Assembly (NCBI RefSeq): GCF_900109115.1
Contig: NZ_FNYV01000001.1
Span: 509,003-573,002 of the forward strand
DNA length: 64,000 nucleotides
Source: Micromonospora phaseoli
GTDB taxonomy: Bacteria; Actinomycetota; Actinomycetes; Mycobacteriales; Micromonosporaceae
Direction: 5' to 3'
Numbering within the stretch: position 1 is the first letter of the stretch; every line of letters begins with the position of its first letter. Made by a program: the position numbers and the translations under genes. Shown piece after piece: positions 1 through 9,579 of the stretch. The notes beneath the pieces were generated by a model, which had not been told where the DNA came from, did not search any database, and was given only the letters and a program-made list of their open reading frames with translations.

Positions 1-521
1 GCCTGCGGGCGACGGAGTACCTGATCGGTCTGGGGCATCGGCGGATCGGTTTCATCGCCGGTCCGCCGCAGTTGATGTGCAGCCGGGCGCGGATGGACGG
101 CTACCGGGCCGCCCTGGAGGCCGCCGGGCTCTCCTTCGACGAGGACCTGGTCTGCCCCGGGGACTTCTACCACGAGGCGGGCTTCACCGGTGGGGGGCGG
201 TTGCTGGGGTTGACCGACCCGCCGACGGCGATCTTCGCGTCGAGTGACCAGATGGCGCTGGGTGTGTACGAGGCGGTGCGTCAGCGGGGGTTGCGGGTGC
301 CGGACGACATCAGTGTGGTGGGTTTCGACGACCTGCCGGAGGTGCGGTGGTGTTCGCCGCCGTTGACCACGGTGCGGCAGCCGTTGGCGGAGATGGGGAT
401 GTTGGCGGCTCGTACGGTGTTGCGGCTGGCCAGGGGCGAGAAGGTGGAGAGTCCTCGGCTGGAGCTGGCCACCGAACTCGTCGTCCGCGACAGCGCCGCC
501 GCCCCGGTCGCCCGACGTTAA
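1..521 (+). CDS. LacI/GalR-family transcriptional regulator, 3' part (5' end outside window)
   Basis: The reading frame is open from base 3 and ends at a TAA at 519-521. The visible 172 residues are the effector-binding half of a LacI/GalR regulator: the GHRRIGFIAG strand, then the PTAIFASSDQMALGVYEA helix region and VPDDISVVGFDD, which are hallmark positions of the periplasmic-binding-like domain. The DNA-binding N-terminus lies left of the window. Such proteins repress sugar-uptake or glycoside-hydrolase genes and release DNA on binding a sugar; the ligand cannot be read here. A TTCCGGAA-centred box follows the stop codon. Confidence 0.93.
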   Translation, partial: LRATEYLIGLGHRRIGFIAGPPQLMCSRARMDGYRAALEAAGLSFDEDLVCPGDFYHEAGFTGGGRLLGLTDPPTAIFASSDQMALGVYEAVRQRGLRVPDDISVVGFDDLPEVRWCSPPLTTVRQPLAEMGMLAARTVLRLARGEKVESPRLELATELVVRDSAAAPVARR

Positions 522-530
522 ACTATCGAT

Positions 531-544
531 ACTTTTCCGGAAGT
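531..544. promoter_or_regulatory. Possible LacI-type operator after the regulator gene
   Basis: The 14 bases contain the 8-bp palindrome TTCCGGAA and, overlapping it, ACTT-N6-AAGT, in an AT-rich spot 10 bases after the LacI stop codon. CG-centred palindromes of this kind are usual LacI-family sites. It could control the next gene or be a relic; symmetry is imperfect. Confidence 0.3.
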
Positions 545-778
545 TGTTGACGTCCTCACGGCGGACGGCCGACGATTGGATTCGCCAACCTTCGATGAAG
601 GAGCTGGCTGGTGGTGCCCGCCGTGCCCGCGGCGCCGCCCGGCCGTGTCCGGCGGACTCGTTCTGCGTCCGCCGGACACGGTGCCGGTCCGTCGACCACG
701 GCCGGATCTGTCCTCAGCAGATCTGCTGAGGGTGAAACGGCATTCTGCACCGGGTCGACCATGGGCAGGATGAGGCAG

Positions 779-1795
779 ATGAGACTCCTCATGCTGGGCG
801 GAACTGGATTCGTGGGCGGGGCGACGGTCGCCGAGGCGGTCCACCGAGGCTGGTCGGTGACGGTGTTCAACCGGGGACGGCACGGGGCGCCTCCGGCGGG
901 CGTACGGCGGCTGGTGGGTGACCGGACGACGCCCGGCGGGCTCGCCGCGCTGGCCGACGGAGAGTGGGACCTCGTCGTCGACACCTGGGACGGCGCGCCC
1001 CAGGCCGCGCGGACGGCGGCGCAGGCGTTGTCCGCGCGGGTAGGGCACTACGTCTACGTCTCCAGCGGCTCGGTCTACGCGCCCCCGGTGGCGACCGGCG
1101 TCACCGAGCAGGCCCCGCTGGTGGACGCCGACCCGGACGCCCTCGACGGCGACTACCCGACCCTGAAGGCGGGTGCGGAGAAGGCCCTGCGGGCGGTCTT
1201 CGGTGACCGGGTGCTGCTCGCCCGGGCCGGGCTGATCCTCGGCCCCGGGGAGGACATCGGCCGGTTGCCATGGTGGCTGCACCGCATCACCCGGGGCGGC
1301 GACGTGCTCGTGCCCGGCCCCGCCGACCTGCCGGTGCAGTACGTCGACGTCCGCGACCTGGCCGTCTTCCTGCTGGACGCCGCGACCGCGGGCCTGGGCG
1401 GACCGGTCAACGTGGTGAGCCGGCCCGGCCACACCACCATGGGGGAGTTGCTGACCGCCTGCGTGACGGCCACCGGCGCCGCCGCCCGGTTGCACTGGGT
1501 CGACCCGGAGCGCCTGCTCGCGGCGGGCGTGGAGCCCTGGAACGATCTGCCCGTCTGGATCCCGGCGGGGCACGAGTACCGGTGGATGCAGCAGATCGAT
1601 GTAGGCCGCGCCCACACCGCTGGGCTGACCTGTCGGCCGGTGGCCGACACCGTGGCCGACACCTGGGCCTGGCTGCGGCAGGTAGGCGGCGTGCCGGCTC
1701 GCGCCGGTCGTCCGGCCCGGGAACCGATCGGCCTCGACCCGGCGCGGGAGACCGAGCTGCTCGGCGCGCTCGGCGAACCGGCGACGTCCGCCTGA
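779..1795 (+). CDS. NAD-dependent epimerase/dehydratase-like (atypical SDR)
   Basis: 338 residues from the chosen ATG. The protein opens with a Rossmann nucleotide loop (MLGGTGFVGGATV), carries YVYVSSGSVYAP in the active-site strand and LLARAGLILGPGED further on, typical of the extended/atypical SDR group that includes sugar-nucleotide epimerases and CSP41-like proteins. The usual YxxxK is not clear: DYPTLKAGAEKAL is the nearest match, so substrate and reaction are unknown. In-frame ATGs also occur at 761 and 770; 779 was chosen because GGATGAGG lies just upstream and the Rossmann strand begins there. Confidence 0.85.
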   Translation: MRLLMLGGTGFVGGATVAEAVHRGWSVTVFNRGRHGAPPAGVRRLVGDRTTPGGLAALADGEWDLVVDTWDGAPQAARTAAQALSARVGHYVYVSSGSVYAPPVATGVTEQAPLVDADPDALDGDYPTLKAGAEKALRAVFGDRVLLARAGLILGPGEDIGRLPWWLHRITRGGDVLVPGPADLPVQYVDVRDLAVFLLDAATAGLGGPVNVVSRPGHTTMGELLTACVTATGAAARLHWVDPERLLAAGVEPWNDLPVWIPAGHEYRWMQQIDVGRAHTAGLTCRPVADTVADTWAWLRQVGGVPARAGRPAREPIGLDPARETELLGALGEPATSA

Positions 1796-1803
1796 CGTCC
1801 GCC

Positions 1804-1839
1804 TGACGCGGGCCTGCGCGCTGCCGCGCCGGCGCGTCA
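1804..1839. terminator. Possible bidirectional hairpin between convergent genes
   Basis: TGACGCG at 1804-1810 pairs with CGCGTCA at 1833-1839, and the loop is itself GC-rich. It sits between the epimerase-like gene and the convergent nitroreductase and includes the latter's stop codon. There is no U-tract. Confidence 0.35.
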
Positions 1840-2811
1840 CGCCAGGTGTACGGGCAGGTCCAGCACCTCGTCGACCGGGCGGCGGGGGGTGGGCCAGCCG
1901 GGCTGGCCGTACCCGATCCGCATCACCATCTGCGGTGTACCGAACCGGCCCAGTGACATCCGAAGCTGCTCCCGGGCCGACGGCACCTCGATCGGCTGGG
2001 ACAGCATCGACACCGACAGCCCGGCGTCGGTGGCGGTCAGCAGCATCCGCTGCAACGCCTGACCGGCGACGACCTGGTCGACGGCGGTGTTGCCGGCCGA
2101 ACCGAGCACCGCGACCAGCGGCTCCGGCTCGAAGTCGCGGCCGGGCGCCCGCTGCACGCCGCCGAAGCCGCGGGACGGCAGCAGGTCCTGCGGCTCGGCC
2201 TGCACGCCCCCGGCGGCGGCGGGAATCCCGTCGGGGGCGTGCTCGGCGCGTACCCACGCCTCCCGCTCCGCCCCGTAGGCGGGGTCACGTTCGAGGACCC
2301 GGTGCGCGCCGTGCGCGATCTCGGCGAACGCGTTGACCGCGCTCACCCCGATCAGCAGCTCCAGCCAGCAGTGCTCGGCGCGAGCCGCCTCACCGAGCCG
2401 CCAGCGGGCGTCGGCGGGGACCGGGTCCGGCCAGAACGGGGCGCGGTTGCTGAACCGGCGGGGGATGGCCGAGTAGAGGTCCTGCTCGGCGGGGGAGGGC
2501 CGCCGTGGCAGGTCCGGCAGTAGCCGGGCCAGCACGTCGGGCTCCGCCGGGTAGGGGCGCAGCCGCACCGTCGCCGGCGCACCCGCCGCCGCGAGGGCCA
2601 GACGCAGGTTGAACAGCGCCGCCCCGCAGGCGACGCGGGCGCCCCAGCCGCTCGGATCGGTGGCGGGCAGCCGCCGGGTCGGGTCGACGAGCACCTCGAT
2701 CCCGCCGTCGCGCAGCCGGAACCGCCACGGCTGGACGTTGTGCAGGGACGGTGCCCGGATCGCATCGGTCGCGGCGGACCGCAGCTGCTCGACGGTGTAG
2801 CCGTTTTCCAT
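1837..2811 (-). CDS. Acg-family FMN-binding nitroreductase-like protein
   Basis: 324 residues. The N-terminus (APSLHNVQPWRFRL, then ATDPSGWGARVACGAALFNLRLAL) matches the Acg family, named after M. tuberculosis Rv2032, a nitroreductase-fold protein induced through DosR under hypoxia or NO. Family members bind or sequester flavin; a catalytic substrate is not established. A second family member lies at 5535-6539, and the DevR/DevS-type pair lies between them. A weak copy of the candidate DevR box (reverse complement of 2841-2857, core CCGTTGG) precedes the start. The ATG at 2811 begins at the usual family N-terminus. Confidence 0.9.
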   Translation of the reverse strand: MENGYTVEQLRSAATDAIRAPSLHNVQPWRFRLRDGGIEVLVDPTRRLPATDPSGWGARVACGAALFNLRLALAAAGAPATVRLRPYPAEPDVLARLLPDLPRRPSPAEQDLYSAIPRRFSNRAPFWPDPVPADARWRLGEAARAEHCWLELLIGVSAVNAFAEIAHGAHRVLERDPAYGAEREAWVRAEHAPDGIPAAAGGVQAEPQDLLPSRGFGGVQRAPGRDFEPEPLVAVLGSAGNTAVDQVVAGQALQRMLLTATDAGLSVSMLSQPIEVPSAREQLRMSLGRFGTPQMVMRIGYGQPGWPTPRRPVDEVLDLPVHLA

Positions 2812-2937
2812 GGTCGTGCCCCCTCGCGCTCACCTGGTACAGCCCAACGGTGCCCCCGCCGCTCCCCGGCCGAGCAGGGCCACACGTCCCGAACCCCCAG
2901 GACACCCGCCCCACCCACCCCACCCCGCCCACCCCCT

Positions 2938-3000
2938 TGTTGATCAAGAAGTTTTGGTCGGGATCCGGCCCGATACCAGACGCAAAGTTCTTGATCAACA
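2938..3000. repeat. Palindromic intergenic repeat, copy 1
   Basis: TGTTGATCAAGAA at 2938-2950 is the exact reverse complement of 2988-3000. The arms are flanked by a C-rich tract on the left and a G-rich tract on the right that extend the potential stem. A related element is at 29584-29644. This copy lies between the divergent nitroreductase and devR-like genes, just left of the candidate operator at 3020. Confidence 0.75.
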
Positions 3001-3019
3001 GGGTTGGGGGGTGGGGGTT

Positions 3020-3034
3020 GGGACCTTTGGCCCG
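3020..3034. promoter_or_regulatory. Candidate DevR/OsdR-type operator upstream of the response regulator
   Basis: GGGACCTTTGGCCCG is an imperfect inverted repeat (GGACC-N3-GGCCC) 35 bases before the devR-like start. It keeps the GGGAC half-site of the mycobacterial DosR box and closely matches boxes at 6657-6671 and (reverse complement) 12063-12077 in this island. Autoregulation is inferred from position. Confidence 0.5.
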
Positions 3035-3069
3035 TGTGAGGGGTGGCGGGGAGCGGGTAGAAACAGGGG

Positions 3070-3708
3070 ATGATCCGGGTGTTTCTGCTTGACGACCACG
3101 AGGTCGTCCGTCGTGGCCTCGCCGACCTGCTGCACGCCAGTGGCGACATCGAGGTGGTCGGTGAGTCCGGCTCCGCACCGGAGGCGGCCCGCCGGATTCC
3201 GGCACTGCGGCCCGACGTGGCGATCCTCGACGCCCGGCTGCCCGACGGCAACGGCATCGACGTCTGCCGGGACATCCGGGCCGTGGACTCCTCGATCAAG
3301 GGGCTGATCCTCACCTCGTACGAGGACGACGAGGCGCTGTTCGCGGCCATCATGGCCGGGGCCTCCGGGTACGTGCTCAAGCAGATCCGCGGCACCGACC
3401 TGGTCGACGCGGTACGCCGGGTGGCGGCGGGTCAGTCGCTGCTCGACCCGGCGATCACCACACGGGTGCTGGAACGCATCCGCAGCGGTGTGGAGCAGCC
3501 CCGCGAGCTGCAGGCGCTCACCGAGCAGGAGCGGCGGATCCTGGAGTACGTCGCCGAGGGGCTGACCAACCGGGAGATCGCCGGCAAGATGTTCCTGGCC
3601 GAGAAGACGGTCAAGAACTACGTCTCCAGCGTGCTGGCCAAGCTGGGCCTGGAACGGCGTACCCAGGCAGCCGTGCTGGCCACTCGCCTGCTGGGCAAGA
3701 ACCGCTGA
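3070..3708 (+). CDS. DevR/DosR-type response regulator (NarL/FixJ family)
   Basis: 212 residues. The receiver domain has the acidic pair D8/D9, phospho-acceptor D54 in AILDARLPDGNG, T82 and K104 at the usual sites. The C-terminal LuxR-type helix-turn-helix (about residues 147-200) includes MFLAEKTVKNYVS, nearly identical to my memory of M. tuberculosis DevR/DosR. This is the likely master regulator of the surrounding low-oxygen stress genes. Its kinase is the convergent gene at 3755-5476; in M. tuberculosis the two are co-directional. The ATG is preceded closely by CAGGGG, so translation may not use a standard ribosome-binding site. Confidence 0.93.
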   Translation: MIRVFLLDDHEVVRRGLADLLHASGDIEVVGESGSAPEAARRIPALRPDVAILDARLPDGNGIDVCRDIRAVDSSIKGLILTSYEDDEALFAAIMAGASGYVLKQIRGTDLVDAVRRVAAGQSLLDPAITTRVLERIRSGVEQPRELQALTEQERRILEYVAEGLTNREIAGKMFLAEKTVKNYVSSVLAKLGLERRTQAAVLATRLLGKNR

Positions 3709-3754
3709 CGTCCGCCCGTCCGGCGCGCCAGCCGAGGGCTGCCAGTTACGGCGG

Positions 3755-5485
<1,731 letters not shown>

Positions 5486-5534
5486 CTAGCGGGCGGGCCG
5501 CCCGGACAGAACGCCCAGCGGTGTGCGGTTGCGG

Positions 5535-6539
5535 TCAGGCGCCACCGTCCACCGCCGAGGTGTCCACCACCTGCTCGCGCGGCAGTCGGGAGGTGTGCGG
5601 CGGTCCGGCGTGGTCCGGGTCCGCGACGCCGATGCGCAGGGCGAGGTACGGGTGGCCCATCCCGGCCAGCACCTGGCGCAGGATCTGCCGGGTGCCGGGG
5701 ACCTCCACCACCCCACTGAGCGGCACCATGGAGATGCCCAGCCGGGTGCCCACCAGCCAGGCGGCCGAGAGCGCCTCGCCGGCCCGCAGCCAACTGGTCG
5801 GCGTGTCCTCGTCGCCGTACAGCACCCCGTACGATGCCGCCTGATCATGCCCCGGACCGGCCGGCAGGGTGCCGGGGCGGCGGAAGTCCCGCCCCGGCAC
5901 GGTGGTCTGCGGCGGCTGCTCGGGCAGCACCTCCGGGCTGAGCCCGACGCCGCCGGTGCGGCCGGTCCAGTAGTCCAGCTCCGCACGCAGCTGCGAATCG
6001 TCCGCCTCGACCGTGGCGGCGTGCGAGGCGGCGGCCGCCAACTGCAGCACCTGGTCGCGGTCGAGGATCTCCAACCGGGCGCCCTCCCCGGCGGTGGCCT
6101 CCGCGATCGCGTTCAGCTGCTCCTCCCCGACCGGCTCGTCGCTGACCGGCCGCCGGTCGGTGTGCCGCACCTGCATGCACTGCACCATCCGCATCGCGTC
6201 CGGGTCGACCCCGGTGGAGCGGAGGTCGGTCAGCCGGGCGAGCAGTTCGGGCTGGGCCGGGTCGGGCATCCGCTGCACGGTCGCCGCCCACCCCTCGGCG
6301 GCCAGCGCCAGCCGGGCGTGGTGCAGCGCCGCCCCGCAGCTCAGCGTGATCAGCTCGCCCTCCGGATCGGTCGCCGCCAACTGGCGGTCGCGGACCACCC
6401 GCAACTCCAGCGCGTCGGGAAGCACCCGCCAGCGCCACGGCTGGCTGTTGTGCACCGACGGCGCGTGACCGGCCATCGCGGCGGCCTCCGCGAGGGCGGT
6501 GGTCAGCGGGCGGTGGGTAGCCGGCGTCTGTTGGCTCAT
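5535..6539 (-). CDS. Second Acg-family nitroreductase-like protein
   Basis: 334 residues from the ATG at 6537-6539, which has AAAGG seven bases upstream. It shares the family signature with the gene at 1837 (APSVHNSQPWRWRV, then CGAALHHARLAL) but is clearly diverged, so the pair is not a recent duplication. It lies 58 bases downstream of the kinase start in the same direction and faces the P-type ATPase across a divergent promoter region that holds a candidate DevR box. The longer in-frame extension to 6785 is low-complexity and overlaps that promoter, so it was not used. Confidence 0.88.
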   Translation of the reverse strand: MSQQTPATHRPLTTALAEAAAMAGHAPSVHNSQPWRWRVLPDALELRVVRDRQLAATDPEGELITLSCGAALHHARLALAAEGWAATVQRMPDPAQPELLARLTDLRSTGVDPDAMRMVQCMQVRHTDRRPVSDEPVGEEQLNAIAEATAGEGARLEILDRDQVLQLAAAASHAATVEADDSQLRAELDYWTGRTGGVGLSPEVLPEQPPQTTVPGRDFRRPGTLPAGPGHDQAASYGVLYGDEDTPTSWLRAGEALSAAWLVGTRLGISMVPLSGVVEVPGTRQILRQVLAGMGHPYLALRIGVADPDHAGPPHTSRLPREQVVDTSAVDGGA

Positions 6540-6656
6540 CCTCACGACCTTTCCGTCTCTGCCCATCGTGCCGCACCTCGGTACGGCCGTGGGCCGGTCC
6601 GGTTCATCGTGCGCCATCGGCAGGCCGCCCGCACGTCCCGGATGCCCCGCGTCGGC

Positions 6657-6671
6657 GGGCACTTGGGCCCG
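6657..6671. promoter_or_regulatory. Candidate DevR-type operator in a divergent promoter region
   Basis: GGGCACTTGGGCCCG agrees with the box at 3020-3034 at 12 of 15 positions and lies 54 bases before the P-type ATPase start, between it and the divergent nitroreductase. A second, weaker repeat (CGGCC-GTG-GGCCG) is at 6584-6596. It may serve both genes. Confidence 0.42.
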
Positions 6672-6724
6672 CATTCTGACCGGAGCGCCCGACACCGCTC
6701 CCCGGAGGTTGGGACGATTCGCGG

Positions 6725-8653
6725 GTGACAGAGCCGTCGGCCGCGGGTGGACCGGATCGCGACGCGCCCGAGTGCCTGCCGGCACGGCCGGCGCGGCCCG
6801 AACCCGAGCGGCCTGCTCGGCGCCGCCGGTGGTTGCTGTTCACGCCGCTGACCGGTCTCACCGCGCTGGTGCTGGCCGGCGCGGCGGTACGGCTGTCCGG
6901 GCAGCCCGGTGCCGCCGACGCGGTATGGGCGCTGGCGACCGTGATCGCGCTGCTGCCGGCCGCCGCCTCGGTGCTGCGTGACCTCTGGCGTCGGCGGTTC
7001 GGGGTGGACGTGATCGCGGTACTGGCGCTGGCCGGCGCGCTCGGCGTCGGCGAGTATCTGGCCGGTGCGGTGATCGCGCTGATGCTGGCCACCGGCCGGA
7101 CCCTGGAGGCGTACGCGCAGCGCCGGGCGACCCGTGACCTGCGTGCCCTGCTCGCTCGGGCCCCCCGTACCGCGCGGCGACGTACCGCCGACGGCGGCGT
7201 GGAGGTGGTGCCGTCAGACCGGGTGGCGGTGGCCGACCGGCTGCTGGTCGGCCCCGGCGACGTGGTGGCGGTCGACGGGGTGGCCGAGTCGCCGGCCACG
7301 CTGGACGAGTCGGTGGTCACCGGCGAGTCCCGGCTGGTGGAGCGGGCGGCGGGCGAGAAGGTGGCCAGTGGCGTGGTCAACGCGGGCGCCGGGTTCGGGT
7401 TGCGGGCCACCGAGAGCGCCGGTCGCAGCACGTACGCCGGGATCGTCCGGTTGGCCGAGGAGGCGACCGCCCGCAAGGCCCCGACGGTGCGGTTGGCCGA
7501 CCGGTACGCCGCCGCCTTCGTGCCGTTCACCCTCGCTCTGTCGGGCCTGGGCTGGGCGGTGTCCGGGGAGTTCGTCCGGGCGGTGGCGGTGCTGGTGGTG
7601 GCCACCCCGTGCCCGCTGCTGCTGGCCACCCCCATCGCCATCGTCTCCGGTTTGTCGCGGGTGGCCCGGCGGGGGGTGCTGGTGCGCGACGGCGCATCGC
7701 TGGAGACGCTGGGGCGGGCACGCACCCTGCTGGTGGACAAGACCGGCACCCTCACCGCCGGCCGTCCCCGGGTCGCCGAGATCGTCGTGGCGCCGGGCGG
7801 CGAACCCGACGAGGTGCTGCGTCTGGCCGCCTCGGTGGAGCAGTTGTCTCCGCACGTGCTGGCGGCGGCCCTGGTACGCCACGCCCATGACCAGAGGGTT
7901 CGGCTGGACACACCGACAGAGGTGACCGAGGAGCCCGGCCGGGGAGTCAGCGGGCGGGTGGCCGGGCGGCGGATCCGGGTCGGGCAGCTGGGTGGGGAAC
8001 CGCCGCAGTGGGCCGGGCAGGCCCGCTCCCGGGCGCAGGATGCGGGGCATTCCGTGGTCTGGGTGACCGACGACGCCGGGCCGCTCGGCGCGGTGCTGCT
8101 GGAGGATCCGGTACGCCCCGACGCCCGCCGCGCGGTGGACCGGCTGCGCGCGGCCGGGCTGGCCCGGATCGTGATGGTCACCGGGGACCGGCCGGAGGTC
8201 GCCCGGCGGGTCGGCGAGGCCGTCGGCGTGGACGAGGTGCTGGCCCGGTGCACGCCGCAGGAGAAGGTGAGCCGGGTACGTGCCGAGGCGGGGCGGGCGG
8301 TCACGGTGATGGTCGGCGACGGGGTGAACGACGCGCCTGCACTGGCGGAGGCCCACGTGGGCGTGGCTATGGGTGCCACCGGGGCGACCGCCTCGGCCGA
8401 CGTCGCCGACGCCGTGCTGACCGTCGACCGGCTCGATCCGCTCGCCGACGCGGTCGAGGTGGCCCGGTACGCCCGCCGGATCGCCGTGCAGAGCGCCACG
8501 GTGGGGATGGGCCTGGCGGTGCTCGCGATGGGATTCGCGGCGGCCGGCCGGCTACCCCCGGTGGCCGGGGCGTTCCTTCAGGAGGGGATCGACGTGCTGG
8601 TGATCCTCAACGCGCTGCGCGCGCTCGGCGGTGGCCCGCGGCGGCCGGCCTGA
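6725..8653 (+). CDS. P1B-type heavy-metal-translocating ATPase
   Basis: 642 residues from a GTG. It has the P-type ATPase landmarks: actuator TGES, a transmembrane CPC motif (ATPCPLLLATP), phosphorylation loop DKTGTLT (Asp near residue 338), MVTGDRP and GDGVNDAPALAEA. There is no N-terminal metal-binding (HMA) domain. The usual His-Pro dipeptide of the nucleotide-binding domain reads SPHVLA, so Pro is replaced by Val. The exported metal cannot be assigned; CPC fits Cu, Zn, Cd or Pb types. M. tuberculosis also has a P-type ATPase (CtpF) in its DosR regulon, which supports co-regulation here. Confidence 0.92.
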   Translation: MTEPSAAGGPDRDAPECLPARPARPEPERPARRRRWLLFTPLTGLTALVLAGAAVRLSGQPGAADAVWALATVIALLPAAASVLRDLWRRRFGVDVIAVLALAGALGVGEYLAGAVIALMLATGRTLEAYAQRRATRDLRALLARAPRTARRRTADGGVEVVPSDRVAVADRLLVGPGDVVAVDGVAESPATLDESVVTGESRLVERAAGEKVASGVVNAGAGFGLRATESAGRSTYAGIVRLAEEATARKAPTVRLADRYAAAFVPFTLALSGLGWAVSGEFVRAVAVLVVATPCPLLLATPIAIVSGLSRVARRGVLVRDGASLETLGRARTLLVDKTGTLTAGRPRVAEIVVAPGGEPDEVLRLAASVEQLSPHVLAAALVRHAHDQRVRLDTPTEVTEEPGRGVSGRVAGRRIRVGQLGGEPPQWAGQARSRAQDAGHSVVWVTDDAGPLGAVLLEDPVRPDARRAVDRLRAAGLARIVMVTGDRPEVARRVGEAVGVDEVLARCTPQEKVSRVRAEAGRAVTVMVGDGVNDAPALAEAHVGVAMGATGATASADVADAVLTVDRLDPLADAVEVARYARRIAVQSATVGMGLAVLAMGFAAAGRLPPVAGAFLQEGIDVLVILNALRALGGGPRRPA

Positions 8654-8707
8654 TCCCGGCCCGCGGCGGCCGGCCTGATCCGGGCCGGCCGACGCGGTCG
8701 GGATCAG
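8650..8707. terminator. Hairpin between convergent ATPase and stress-protein genes
   Basis: CTGATCCCG (8650-8658) pairs with CGGGATCAG (8699-8707) and encloses a second GGCCGGCC palindromic pair. It covers the stop codons of both flanking convergent genes. No U-tract, as is common in high-GC hosts. Confidence 0.6.
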
Positions 8708-9579
8708 CGTTCCCGGACCACCGCCACCGGGCAGTGCGCGTGCTGGATGAGCTGCTGGCTGACCGAGCCGAGCAGCATTCCGCGCAGCCCGCCGCGCCCC
8801 CGGGTGCCGACGACGATCAGCTGGGCGTTGCGGCTGGCGTCGATCAGCAGGCCGGCCGGCGCGGCGGCGGCCGTCTCGACGCTGACCTCGACGTCCGGGA
8901 AGGTTCCCTGCCAGCGGTGCAGCGCTTCGTCCAGATCGGCGCGCTGGTCGGCCAGCGCCGCGTCGCGGGCCTGCTCGCCGGTGAGGCTCCACTGGTCACG
9001 GCGGGGCTGCCAGGCGCGCACCACGTGCAGCGGCACCCGGCGCAGCGACGCCTGCTCGACGGCGAAGCCGAGGGCCAGCAGCGAAGGTTCCGAACCGTCC
9101 ACGCCGACCGCGACGTGCCCGGTGCGGGCACCCGCGGCCGAGTCGCTGCGCACCACGACCACCGGGCAGTGCGCGTGCGCGGTGACGGTGACGGCGGTCG
9201 AGCCGGCGAGCAGACCGGCGAAGCCGCCGTGCCCGCGGCTGCCCAGCACCAGCAGGCCGGCCTGCGCCGAGATCTCCTCCAGGACCAGGGCGGGCGGCCC
9301 GTCGAGCACATCCCCGCGTACGGTCAGCTCGGGGTGCGCAGCGGCGGCGTCGGCCGCCGCCTTGCCGACCAGCTCCTCGACCTGCCGCCGGGCCTGCTCG
9401 TCGGGCCACATTCCCGGCGTCACGCCCGGCCCGACCCAGCCGGCCACGGTGAGCCATTCGAAGACGTACGCCAGTCGGACCGCGCGGTCGTCCTGCCGGG
9501 CCTGTTGCAGCGCCCACTGCAGCGCCGCCGTGGCGTCCGGTGAGCCGTCGTAGCCCACCACGATCTCCGTGTCACTCAT
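8704..9579 (-). CDS. Tandem-domain universal stress protein
   Basis: 291 residues with two UspA domains. Each ends with a well-kept ATP-binding loop: [15 protein letters not shown] near residue 115 and [17 protein letters not shown] near residue 260, both followed by HAHCPV. ATP-binding Usps of this form are typical of actinobacterial hypoxia regulons. The ATG overlaps the stop codon of the phosphoketolase gene (ATGA), so the two are one transcript and translationally coupled. Confidence 0.93.
   Translation of the reverse strand: MSDTEIVVGYDGSPDATAALQWALQQARQDDRAVRLAYVFEWLTVAGWVGPGVTPGMWPDEQARRQVEELVGKAAADAAAAHPELTVRGDVLDGPPALVLEEISAQAGLLVLGSRGHGGFAGLLAGSTAVTVTAHAHCPVVVVRSDSAAGARTGHVAVGVDGSEPSLLALGFAVEQASLRRVPLHVVRAWQPRRDQWSLTGEQARDAALADQRADLDEALHRWQGTFPDVEVSVETAAAAPAGLLIDASRNAQLIVVGTRGRGGLRGMLLGSVSQQLIQHAHCPVAVVRER

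Noticed and set aside
518-2257. 579-residue open frame on the minus strand
   Set aside because: Arg/Ala/Gly-rich shadow of the epimerase-like and nitroreductase genes; no domain or ribosome-binding site.
6540-6785. 82-residue N-terminal extension of the second nitroreductase
   Set aside because: Low complexity, covers the divergent promoter and candidate operators; a good ribosome-binding site exists at 6539.
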